The notes beneath the pieces were generated by a model. The model made no database searches. It saw only the letters and a program-made list of their open reading frames with translations, and was not told where the DNA came from. Below are positions 18,995 through 27,353 of a DNA stretch of 64,000 nt, piece after piece. The position numbers and the translations under genes were made by a program. Within the stretch, counting starts at the first letter, position 1. Each line of letters opens with the position of its first letter. This stretch comes from Rhizobium altiplani (GTDB lineage: Bacteria; Pseudomonadota; Alphaproteobacteria; Rhizobiales; Rhizobiaceae): assembly GCF_001542405.1 (NCBI RefSeq), contig NZ_LNCD01000018.1, positions 1 to 64,000 of the forward strand. The letters run 5' to 3'.

Positions 18995-19798
18995 ATGTCT
19001 GACACCGCCAATTCATCCTTGTCCCGTCATGTTGCTGCTGCTTTCGGTGGAGGGGCCATTATTGGCGCTCTCGGCGGCCTCGTCGGCCTTGGTGGCGCCG
19101 AGTTTCGACTTCCGATCCTGATTGGATTCTTCAATTTCGCGGCCCTTGAGGCGGTCATTCTCAACAAGGCCATGAGCCTCGTCGTCGTCGCGACCGCGCT
19201 GCCCTTTCGCGCTGGAACCGTGCCATTTAGTGTTATCGCCGACAATTGGCCGATCGTAGTCAATCTTCTCGCGGGCAGCCTGATCGGCGCTTGGTTCGGG
19301 GCGGGCTGGGCGACGAGGCTTCGATCAGAGACCCTTTACAAGGTCATTGCGATCATACTCGTGGCCATCGCGATTGTCCTGGTCCTCGGGCACGCCGCGA
19401 CAGCGGGCCAGCCATTGTTAACGGGAGCGGTCCAACTTGTCGCAGGGGTGATTGCAGGCTTCATGATCGGCATCGTCGCGGCATTGCTCGGCGTCGCCGG
19501 AGGTGAACTGCTGATCCCAACGCTTGTCCTTCTGTTTGGGGCGGAAGTCAAACTCGCCGGTAGTCTCTCACTCGCCGTCAGTCTGCCGACTATGCTGGTG
19601 AGCTTCACGCGATACAGCCGGGATCAGAGCTTCTCGGTGATCGGCCGGAACAAGACGTTCATGCTGGTGATGGCGGCAGGATCGATCGTTGGCACATTTA
19701 TCGGCGGTCTACTGCTCGGCATTGTTCCGAATGCGATATTGCTTCCGGCCTTGGCAATCATTCTTCTGATCTCTGCGGTGAAGGTGTGGCGGCACTAG
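18995..19798 (+). CDS. sulfite exporter TauE/SafE-family membrane protein
   Basis: 267 residues from ATG 18995 (MSDTANSSLSRHV), about eight membrane helices in two similar halves. GGLVGLGGAEFRLPILIGF and LLGVAGGELLIPTLVLLFG are the repeated TauE/SafE motifs. The family moves sulfite, sulfoacetate or other organosulfur anions out of or into the cell; the substrate here is unknown. The frame opens upstream to 18908, but that part lacks hydrophobic or conserved text. Neighbours are decayed genes and give no pathway hint. Confidence 0.88.
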   Translation: MSDTANSSLSRHVAAAFGGGAIIGALGGLVGLGGAEFRLPILIGFFNFAALEAVILNKAMSLVVVATALPFRAGTVPFSVIADNWPIVVNLLAGSLIGAWFGAGWATRLRSETLYKVIAIILVAIAIVLVLGHAATAGQPLLTGAVQLVAGVIAGFMIGIVAALLGVAGGELLIPTLVLLFGAEVKLAGSLSLAVSLPTMLVSFTRYSRDQSFSVIGRNKTFMLVMAAGSIVGTFIGGLLLGIVPNAILLPALAIILLISAVKVWRH

Positions 19799-19954
19799 CT
19801 GCGCAACTCTGTAGCTGATCCCAACCCGCACAAAGAACGAGAGCGCAGGCCTGGCCTGCCGCGCTGGGCTCCATACCGGCGTGGTCGGAGCGCGCGACGC
19901 CCGGCGCGTCCGCGCAACGGCTTGTCGCCGTCCTCCTTGCGCTGGTGCTGATTA

Positions 19955-20065
19955 CTCAAGGTCCTGAAGAACGACCCCAGGGCCATCTTCACCGCCGCGA
20001 GCAAGGCGCAGCAAGCGGCTGATTGGATGCATGCGCAGCAGCCCCAGGCGAAGAAGATGGCAGGT
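19955..20065 (+). pseudogene. ArdC-like antirestriction protein, C-terminal scrap
   Basis: The text LKVLKNDPRAIFTAASKAQ then AADWMHAQQP matches the C-terminal end of ArdC-type zincin antirestriction proteins carried by conjugative plasmids. No catalytic HExxH part is present. Together with the DUF3991/TOPRIM remnant it marks a decayed plasmid-transfer region. Confidence 0.55.
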
Positions 20066-20145
20066 GAGCAGTACCATCTTCATCGCGGGGGAATTTAAAG
20101 CTCCCGCACACTGTTTTGTGAAAGCCGTAACATTGGAATGCAGCT

Positions 20146-20533
20146 ATGGCTACGTCATCCTGGCTGCTGCTGACCTACAAAGTCCCGCCCGAACCCGGTG
20201 CAAAGCGGGTCGCAGGTATCTGCAGAACGGGGTTTGCCTGCTCCCCAAGACCGACGACCACGTCCGCGGTCTGAAGATGATCGAGAATTGGCGTCTCCGA
20301 GATGGAGAATCCGTGATCTTGGAAACGGTCGCGGTCGATCGGCTCCAGGAAGAGAAAGTCATCGCCAGATTCCAGGCTGACCGAGACGAGGCCTGTCGGA
20401 AGTTCATCGACAAGTGCGGGGATTTCGATGCGGAGATCACTACGAACGGGCAGCGGACCACTTCACCTACGCCGAGCTTGAGGATAATGACGTCGATCTG
20501 AAGAACCTCCAAGGCTGCTCTGTAAACTCGACT
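20146..20533 (+). pseudogene. ChrB-like N-terminal domain protein, frameshifted
   Basis: From ATG 20146 the text is WLLLTYKVPPEPGAKRVAG, then in another frame RYLQNGVCLLPKTDDHVRG, ENWRLRDGESVILETVAVDR and EEKVIARFQADRDEA, and in a third frame HFTYAELEDNDVDLKNLQG. In order these make the N-terminal domain of ChrB-like proteins (chromate-resistance regulator family). At least two frameshifts and loss of the 3' part make it a pseudogene. Confidence 0.65.
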
Positions 20534-20647
20534 TTATGGCGCAGCTCTTAGAGCCGAGGCTGAAGAATGAATGGCCTGCGAGGCATTGCTCGACACCTAT
20601 GCCAGCAGGTGACGCACACGAGGAGAACCGCTAATTGGAGCCACACT

Positions 20648-22165
20648 CTAGAGGGACGGGCGGCCAAGAAAAGCATCGAATGCGGCAGCGACACCGCGAA
20701 GCGCAAAGCGACATTCCTGCCGCACACGGATTAAACCATCGTCGACATCAACTATCCCGTCCTCCGCCAGAATGTCCAACTGCTTAGCTGAACTACGCAA
20801 ATGGATCGGATCAAATCCGTGAGCCGTACAGATTGCTGGTACGTCTGCCTCTAAGTAGCACATGAGTTGCTCGATGATTGCGGCCCGTACGCGATCTTCG
20901 ATGGTTAGACGATAGCCTCTTGACGTCGCTAGGTGGCCGGACGCAATGGGTCGGTTATAAAAGCTTTGTGTGAGTTCGTTTTGAACGTAACCCTCGCGGC
21001 AACGACCGATGGCCGACGCGCCGAAGCCAATCACAGTTTGGCGCGTTTCGGCGGAGTACCCAAGCGAATTGCGCCGCAGACGACCTGTTCTGTGCGCTAG
21101 TGCAAGCTCATCATGCGGCAAGGCGAAATGGTCGAGCCCGATTTGCAGATAGCCGGCTGCAACTAGAGTATCGGCCATGACTGAGGCCTGCTCAGCGCGC
21201 GCGGCTAAATCGGGCAGCGCTGATCTGTCAATCAATCGCTGATTTTTTCTATAGGACGGAACGTGAGAATAAGCGAAAACCGCGAGGCGGTCGGGACGCA
21301 TCGCAATAGCTAACAACGCGCTCTGGCGACAGGACTGGACTGTTTGATACGGCAGACCAAACATCAGGTCGAGATTGATGCGCCCTACTCCATGCAGGCG
21401 CAGGTTTTCGACGGCAGTCATCACTTGCGCCTCGCTCTGAACCCGGTTGATCGCTTTTTGTACGATGGGATCGAAGCTCTGCACACCGACGCTTGCGCGG
21501 TTTACACCGGCTTTTTCTAAGGCTTCGGCCATATCGATGGTGAACGTGCGGGGGTCGACCTCGATAGCGATGTTTGCCGCGTTCTCCAACGCAAAACAGC
21601 CGCGCAGGAGTTCCATTAGCGACAGGAAGTCTGCCGGCGGCATGATGGTCGGGGATCCGCCACCGAAGTGCACGTCCCTCACCGGTAGTGCCTGTGGCGT
21701 TTGTTCCGCGACCACCCGGATCTCCTCACGCAACCCTGCTAAATAATTGATGATCAAAGTATCCAGACGAGTGATGCTAGTCGGAAAACCACAATACCAG
21801 CACATCGAGCGGCAGAATGGAATGTGAAGATAGAGCGAAACAGCGTCATCAGCTTCTAGGCTTCTCAGCCATTGCTCATAAGTGTGGGCGCCGACTTCTG
21901 AAGAAAACTCCTGTATCGTTGGGTAGATGGTATACCAAGGCAAATGCGCCCCACTATATTTTTTCGAGACGAAAATCGATGACTCCGCGCGCAATGACTT
22001 TCGTCTCCAGTCCGGCTTGTCATGTCCAGATCTCACGTCTGGTCTTCCTTCGATCAAATGAAGTTCTGCGCTTAAGGGGAGTGCTTTTCGTCGCCAGGCA
22101 TCAAGGCGTCCCCTCGTGGAAAGCCGGACGCGCGCGTTCCCGCCGCCTTTAAATCGGAGAGGCAA
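20648..22165 (-). CDS. hemN: HemN-like oxygen-independent coproporphyrinogen III oxidase, variant Fe-S motif
   Basis: Up to 505 residues. KYSGAHLPWYTIYPT, SLYLHIPFCRSMCWYC, VHFGGGSPTIM and ASVGVQSFDPIVQKAINR mark a HemN radical SAM enzyme, which decarboxylates coproporphyrinogen III for haem under low oxygen; plasmid copies are frequent in rhizobia. C118, C122 and C125 bind the 4Fe-4S cluster, but the following conserved Cys of CxxxCxxCxC is Phe127 (TTT where TGT would give Cys). The first about 65 residues are unlike HemN and the true start (perhaps GTG at codon 45) is unclear. It may be a damaged or divergent copy. Confidence 0.85.
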   Translation of the reverse strand: MPLRFKGGGNARVRLSTRGRLDAWRRKALPLSAELHLIEGRPDVRSGHDKPDWRRKSLRAESSIFVSKKYSGAHLPWYTIYPTIQEFSSEVGAHTYEQWLRSLEADDAVSLYLHIPFCRSMCWYCGFPTSITRLDTLIINYLAGLREEIRVVAEQTPQALPVRDVHFGGGSPTIMPPADFLSLMELLRGCFALENAANIAIEVDPRTFTIDMAEALEKAGVNRASVGVQSFDPIVQKAINRVQSEAQVMTAVENLRLHGVGRINLDLMFGLPYQTVQSCRQSALLAIAMRPDRLAVFAYSHVPSYRKNQRLIDRSALPDLAARAEQASVMADTLVAAGYLQIGLDHFALPHDELALAHRTGRLRRNSLGYSAETRQTVIGFGASAIGRCREGYVQNELTQSFYNRPIASGHLATSRGYRLTIEDRVRAAIIEQLMCYLEADVPAICTAHGFDPIHLRSSAKQLDILAEDGIVDVDDGLIRVRQECRFALRGVAAAFDAFLGRPSL

Positions 22166-22988
22166 AGGTCATGCCAGCCAAGTTGAAGATCCAGGACTTG
22201 CGTATCATCGAAGTCGCTAAAACGAGCTGTCCTTGGTTTAGATGCCGAAAGACATTTAAGCTCAAATGCCATTATGGCGGCATTCGGATTGTGACGTCCA
22301 TGACCGAACGCTGAAATCCAATCGCAACGTTATACTTTTGACAACGTCCGACATAGGACAATGGCTCCGCGCATATCATCTTATTGGCATGATACATGCG
22401 TAACCCTGCCGCCGCACGTGCAACTTCAAGCGAGGCTGCCGACAACGCGTGCTTGTCTACGACGGCAATGGAGAACACTGCGAATTTGGCCCATGTCACC
22501 TTGGAAAACAGCGTGGATGCGTTGGTCCACTTTGCTGGTGTGCAGCTGTGGCCGACCTTGCCAAATATGCATCTGACAGGGTGGGACTTCGCATTCGTCT
22601 GATTGCATTATCTGCCACGTCGCATCATCTGGGCCATGCCACGCGCACGTTGCGGTCCGTCTTATTAGATTGGGCTTTCCCTGGTCTCGACGGCAATCCT
22701 ACCCTGGCAAGTCCTTCATAAAGCCATTGCGACAGTGGCTGTCGACTCCTGGTCAGGACGTTCATTCAGAACCCTTAGTCGGGTTTGTCGTGCTTGAGAC
22801 GGTGATGTGCGGTTTGGCACGTCGCAGCGCTCTGGGGGGCAGCCATTGAATAGCATGCAGAACAGTTCTCTGATGCTCTTCGCTCTTTCTGCATTGGCAC
22901 GAATCTTGAACCTTTTTATTGCGCGCCGCCAGGAGCTCCCGACGGGACCTTAGCATCTTCTCACTTCATCTCTGGAGCGGAGACAACA
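22166..22988. other. 823-bp stretch; promoter region of the bacteriocin locus, no supported gene
   Basis: Short frames on both strands have no recognisable content. I saw no TTGAT-N4-ATCAA FNR/FixK box before hemN. The 3' end should carry the promoter for the 22989 peptide genes; GGAG near 22975 is the ribosome site of the first one. Confidence 0.45.
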
Positions 22989-23060
22989 ATGAAGAGTGAC
23001 ATGGCAGCCTATCACGTGACTGCCCCGAAGAAGCATCTCTTGAAAGGAGAAAACCAATGA
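22989..23060 (+). CDS. 23-aa duplicated leader-like peptide (bacteriocin remnant)
   Basis: MKSDMAAYHVT... is nearly the same as the start of the next gene, MKIDTAAYRVT..., and then diverges into 12 unrelated residues without a GG cleavage site. It looks like a second precursor gene whose 3' part was lost, leaving the leader. Its stop overlaps the ATG of the real precursor as ATGA, with AGGAGA inside it, so it may now serve as a translational lead-in. Confidence 0.55.
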   Translation: MKSDMAAYHVTAPKKHLLKGENQ

Positions 23061-23221
23061 AGATCGACACGGCAGCCTATCGTGTAACTGAATTAAATCC
23101 TCAAGAAGCAGCTGAAATCTCTGGAGGTATTTGGCAAATACCATTCGCAATTGCCGCGTTTGTCGGCTTCGTGGCTGCGAGCATCGGGGGCGCTGCCTTG
23201 GACCATTACTTCTTTGATTGA
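23057..23221 (+). CDS. double-glycine bacteriocin/microcin precursor
   Basis: 54 residues. The leader is residues 1-24 and ends ELNPQEAAEISGG: Leu at -12, Glu at -8, Ile at -4 and Gly-Gly at -2/-1 match the double-glycine leaders cut by C39 peptidases. The predicted mature peptide has 30 residues, starts IWQIPFAIAAFVGF, is strongly hydrophobic with a GG-rich helix (ASIGGAA) and ends with the acidic aromatic tail DHYFFD. A membrane-active class II bacteriocin or microcin is likely. AGGAGA at 23045-23050 is the ribosome site. The HlyD and C39-ABC exporter genes follow at once. Confidence 0.8.
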   Translation: MKIDTAAYRVTELNPQEAAEISGGIWQIPFAIAAFVGFVAASIGGAALDHYFFD

Positions 23222-23242
23222 TACAAAGGGCGCTGGCTCTCG

Positions 23243-24421
23243 ATGCTTTCTAGTGACTACAGAGCAGTTCCCCTTTCTGCTGAAACGGCCAGCTGCACCG
23301 CAGAAACTATATTGTCGCGACGATCAGGTCGATCTTTGGGCATTTATAAGGCGATCTTGCTCTTCGTGGTCGCGGCATTTGCCTCACTGCCACTCGTCAC
23401 CATACCGGTCTCTGTGCAGAGTGCCGGTACTATTCGCCCCATCGTGGAGAAGACGCCCCTGATAGCGCCCGTCTCCGGACGCATCTCCCGTGTCCTTGTC
23501 TTTGAGAACGATGTTGTTGCTAAGGGGCAGGATCTCCTCGCCCTTGACGATGAGGTTATTGAGGAAAAGCTCAACGCGGTTTTAGCCGACATTCATGCCA
23601 AGAGCGATCTTGCCCATGACTTCCAAACGCTGATCTCCTCCGTCGCAAGGCCCAGTGTCTCACCCCCCCTCCAAACCGACTTCGCGACGGCTGAAAGGGT
23701 GCATTTTCTCAACCTGCTGCGCGAGAACCAATATGCTCGCAGTAACGCCGCGGCGGAACTCGACCGCGCAAAGCGCCTTGTCTCGGCTGCTGCGGCGCCT
23801 GCGAAGGCCGTTGAGGAGAAGGCATTCGCTCTCCAAAGCATCGAGGTCCAAGGGGAGATCCTCGCGCGACGCAAAACCGCCGATTGGAACCAGCAGCTCT
23901 TTGACGCTAGCCTACGCCTAAAGGAACTCACGGCCACCTTGCATCAGCTCGAGAACGAACGAGACCTGCACCGCATCCGTGCCCCAGTGTCGGGCGCTCT
24001 CGAGCAGTTCTCCGGCCTCGCGCCCGGCAGCTATGTTCCGATGGGGCAAACCGTTGCCTGGATCTCGCCGAACGACGAACTGGTGGCGGAAATCTACGTC
24101 TCCCCCAACGACATTGGCTTTGTGCAGGCTGGTCAGTCGGTGCGGCTCCAAGTGGATGCCTTTAACTACAATCAATGGGGTGTCATCGAAGCAACGGTGC
24201 TCGATGTGGCGCAGGACTTCACTCTGCATGACGGGAACTCGGTCTTCAAGGTCCACTGCGCGCTCTCTCGCAGTGATCTCGCGCTAAAGAGCGGAGCCAT
24301 CGGTCACCTGAAGAAAGGCATGACCGTGCGGGCCCGCTTTCTGTTGGCCAATCGCACTCTCCTGCAACTGCTCTATGATCAGGCAGACGATTGGCTTAAT
24401 CCGATGCTGTCAGGGCGCTAA
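23243..24421 (+). CDS. HlyD-family periplasmic adaptor for bacteriocin export
   Basis: 392 residues. One N-terminal membrane helix (about residues 34-54) is followed by a lipoyl/barrel-sandwich half (TPLIAPVSGRISRVLV), a coiled-coil hairpin and the second half (RIRAPVSGALEQFSGLAPG). This is the membrane fusion protein layout of type I secretion systems; it would join the ABC transporter to a TolC-like outer-membrane channel encoded elsewhere. It starts 21 bp after the precursor stop and ends 27 bp before the ABC gene, so the three are one operon. Confidence 0.9.
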   Translation: MLSSDYRAVPLSAETASCTAETILSRRSGRSLGIYKAILLFVVAAFASLPLVTIPVSVQSAGTIRPIVEKTPLIAPVSGRISRVLVFENDVVAKGQDLLALDDEVIEEKLNAVLADIHAKSDLAHDFQTLISSVARPSVSPPLQTDFATAERVHFLNLLRENQYARSNAAAELDRAKRLVSAAAAPAKAVEEKAFALQSIEVQGEILARRKTADWNQQLFDASLRLKELTATLHQLENERDLHRIRAPVSGALEQFSGLAPGSYVPMGQTVAWISPNDELVAEIYVSPNDIGFVQAGQSVRLQVDAFNYNQWGVIEATVLDVAQDFTLHDGNSVFKVHCALSRSDLALKSGAIGHLKKGMTVRARFLLANRTLLQLLYDQADDWLNPMLSGR

Positions 24422-24448
24422 TTTTGTCCCAACAGCCAGCGAGCTTCC

Positions 24449-26608
24449 ATGTCGAATAAGGCAGTTAAGTTCAAGCAGCGCGACATCACGGATTGCGGCG
24501 CCGCCAGCCTCGCTTCTGTCGCAGCCTTCTACGGCTACAAGTTGCCATTGGCGCGCATCCGCCAGTATGCGTCGACCGACCGCTCCGGTACGAGTATGCT
24601 GGAGCTCACGGAAGCGGCGCAGAAGCTGGGCTTCGTCGCTAAGAGCGTCAAAGGTGGCTTCGACAGCCTGCACAAGATCCCTAAGCCCGCTATCGCGCAC
24701 GTCGTCGTCAAGGAGGTCCTGCACCATTTCGTAGTGGTCTACGCGATCGACGCCAATTGGGTCACCGTCATGGACCCGGCTTATGGCGAAATCTGCAAAG
24801 TGTCGCATCAGGAATTCATGGAGCAATGGACCGGCGTCCTGGTTCTGCTGGTTCCTGCAGACACGTTCAATCGCCGCGACGAGACCACGTCGCCGTTCGT
24901 CCGATTCGCCCGTCTACTTGCGCCACACAGGACGGTGATGGCGCAGGCTCTCGCCGGCGCGCTGGTGACGACGATCCTCAGTCTCTCCACGGCGATCTAC
25001 GTACAGAATATCGTTGATCATGTGATCCCAGCGGGCAACCGCAACCTGCTCAATTTGATGAGCATCGCAATGCTGCTTATCCTCGTGATACAGATCCTGA
25101 TCAACCTCCTTAGAGGTCGGCTGGTCCTTCAGACGGGGCAAAAGATCGACGTTTACCTGATCCTCGGCTATTACAATCACATCCTGGCCCTGCCCCAGAA
25201 GTTCTTCGACAGCATGCGAATGGGCGAAATCGTGTCGCGCATGAACGACGCGGTGAAAATCAGGAGCTTCCTGAACGACGTCTCGATAAACATGTTTGTC
25301 GACGTGCTGATGGTACTGTTCTCGTTCGGGCTGATGTTCATTTATTCCTGGAAGATTGCTTTGATCGTGGCGCTCTCCATCCCAATGTACCTCCTCGCAT
25401 ATTGGGCCATCAATGGGATGAATAGGAATCTTCAGCGTGTCATCATGGAGAATGCTGCCGATCTCGAGGCGCAACTGGTGGAATCACTCGGAGCCGTCTC
25501 TACCATCAAGACCTCCGGCGTTGAGAGCTTCGCAATCTTTAAGATGGAGACCCGCTTCGTAAAGATGCTGCATTCCGTCTACAGCTCCGGCCTGATCGCA
25601 ATCTGCGGCGACAACGCTTCGGCATTCCTGTCGGTCCTTTTTACCATCGTGCTAATGTGGTTCGGAACAACGCTGGTGCTCGAACAGGCCATCACACCGG
25701 GCCAATTGCTGTCCTGCTATACATTGCTTGGCTATGTCACCCGACCAGTCGCTCGCCTGCTCCAGACCAACCGCGTCGTTCAGGACGCGTTTATCGCGGC
25801 GGACAGACTTTTCGAGATCCTCGAACTGGAGCCAGCAAGGTGCAGCGGCATCGATGCTACGGAGATCGGTCTCGGCGATATTTGCCTTGAGAACGTCACG
25901 TTTCGCTATGGCGCGCAGCCAGTGCTTTTTAAGGATCTCAGCGTCTGGTTTCGCAAGGGAGAGGTGACGGCCGTGATCGGGGAGAGCGGTTCGGGCAAAA
26001 GTACTCTTGCGGCCTTATTGCAGAATGTCTATCAGCTTGAGGATGGATGCATCCGGATCGGCCAATATGCCCTCCAAGACCTCTCGAGCGCATTATTGCG
26101 AAGGGTGGTAGCTGCGGTACCGCAATCAATCGACGTCTTCTCCGGTTCCGTGATCGAAAATATCGCCTTAGGCGACTTCGACGTCCAGTTCGAGAAAATC
26201 GTACGTATTTGTGATCAAATAGGGCTACGGCAGTGCATCGAGCGCTGGCCCGGGGGCTTCCAGGCGCAGCTAGGCGATAACGGTATACGCCTGTCGGGAG
26301 GTGAAAAGCAGCGCCTCGCATTAGCTCGCGCCCTTTATCGCGATCCCGAGGTTCTAATCCTTGACGAAGCGACCTCTTCTTTGGACTCCGCAGCGGAAGA
26401 ATTTGTCATGCGGGTTGTTGAGGATCTTTCCAGCACCGGGAAAACCATCATCGTCATCACTCATCGGTTGAGGACCGTTCGTGGCGCACACAAAATTGTA
26501 GTCCTGGACAAGGGGCGGGTCATCGCTGAGGGAACGCACGATGAGCTGTTGAAGAGTGCTGATTCTTACGCCCGATTGTGGCGGGCGCAGAGTTCTTCCT
26601 CAGAGTAA
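24449..26608 (+). CDS. peptidase-containing ABC transporter (C39, bacteriocin export)
   Basis: 719 residues. An N-terminal C39 peptidase has Cys16 (DITDCGAAS), His92/93 (LHHFVVVY) and Asp109 (DPAYG), the triad that cuts after Gly-Gly. A six-helix ABC membrane domain follows, then the ATPase with GESGSGKST (about 511), LSGGEKQRLALARAL (about 614) and ILDEATSSLD (about 637). It would cleave and export the 54-aa precursor. All catalytic residues are intact. Leader and peptidase in one operon make the substrate assignment strong. Confidence 0.95.
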   Translation: MSNKAVKFKQRDITDCGAASLASVAAFYGYKLPLARIRQYASTDRSGTSMLELTEAAQKLGFVAKSVKGGFDSLHKIPKPAIAHVVVKEVLHHFVVVYAIDANWVTVMDPAYGEICKVSHQEFMEQWTGVLVLLVPADTFNRRDETTSPFVRFARLLAPHRTVMAQALAGALVTTILSLSTAIYVQNIVDHVIPAGNRNLLNLMSIAMLLILVIQILINLLRGRLVLQTGQKIDVYLILGYYNHILALPQKFFDSMRMGEIVSRMNDAVKIRSFLNDVSINMFVDVLMVLFSFGLMFIYSWKIALIVALSIPMYLLAYWAINGMNRNLQRVIMENAADLEAQLVESLGAVSTIKTSGVESFAIFKMETRFVKMLHSVYSSGLIAICGDNASAFLSVLFTIVLMWFGTTLVLEQAITPGQLLSCYTLLGYVTRPVARLLQTNRVVQDAFIAADRLFEILELEPARCSGIDATEIGLGDICLENVTFRYGAQPVLFKDLSVWFRKGEVTAVIGESGSGKSTLAALLQNVYQLEDGCIRIGQYALQDLSSALLRRVVAAVPQSIDVFSGSVIENIALGDFDVQFEKIVRICDQIGLRQCIERWPGGFQAQLGDNGIRLSGGEKQRLALARALYRDPEVLILDEATSSLDSAAEEFVMRVVEDLSSTGKTIIVITHRLRTVRGAHKIVVLDKGRVIAEGTHDELLKSADSYARLWRAQSSSSE

Positions 26609-26610
26609 AC

Positions 26611-26769
26611 ATGCTCGCTGATCCGGCGTCCAAAAAACCGATGCTGGTCGATGTCGGATCGATTGCAACAGTCATCACCGTCTGCATTTGTTGGCATATA
26701 AATCAAATCTTGTTCATCGCTCATCAAAAGAAGCACCGACGCGCACTAGCACCGTTGACGTACCACTGA
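26611..26769 (+). CDS. 52-aa membrane protein, candidate bacteriocin immunity protein
   Basis: It starts 2 bp after the ABC transporter stop (MLADPASKKPMLVDVG) and has one clear membrane helix (SIATVITVCICWHINQILF) followed by a basic tail (HQKKHRRALA). Size, position and topology fit immunity proteins of class II bacteriocins, which protect the producer. No family is recognised, and no strong ribosome site is seen, so translational coupling is assumed. Confidence 0.5.
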   Translation: MLADPASKKPMLVDVGSIATVITVCICWHINQILFIAHQKKHRRALAPLTYH

Positions 26770-27353
26770 GCTTTAATCCAGCGGCGATTAGAGCTCCGCC
26801 GGTTTTGAATTCGCCAAATGGCGCGGTGCGTGCAACCCGCATAACTGCCGGGTCTGATAACCGAGCAATGAGTGCGGCCGGAAATGATTATAACGGCTGC
26901 CCATTCAGCGATGGCGCTTCGGGCACGATCTAGGCTGAAGAATAGGCCTTCGTTGAACAGTCCGTCGCGCATTTACCCTCTCCGGCCGCCGCTTAGCACG
27001 GGAGCTGCCGCTTTTCGAACGACGCTGCAATGCCGACGCCTTCGCGCCAGCTTCCTGCTCCTTCAACACCGCAATAATCCGCTCTTACGCAAATCGCTGC
27101 GTCTTCATGGCCCGTCCTTTAATCGGCCTACTCTAATCCATTCTGGAGGAAATTCGCAGTGGCACGTCAGCAGCTAAACGGCGACGGATACCATCACCCT
27201 GCTGTCGCGGCCGTATTGATCAGTATCGACTCTCGGACGGTTCGAAGGAGTTTATTGACAAATGCTGCTCGGTCAGGCGCCGCAGGCGCTCTTCGGAAGG
27301 AAATGTTCGTCGCCGCCTCTCCGCATTCGAGGTGCCACAGCTGCGACAAGCGT
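26770..27353. other. 584-bp stretch without a supported gene
   Basis: Frames under 110 codons on both strands, none with a recognisable domain. It separates the bacteriocin operon from the convergent broken acyltransferase gene. Confidence 0.45.
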
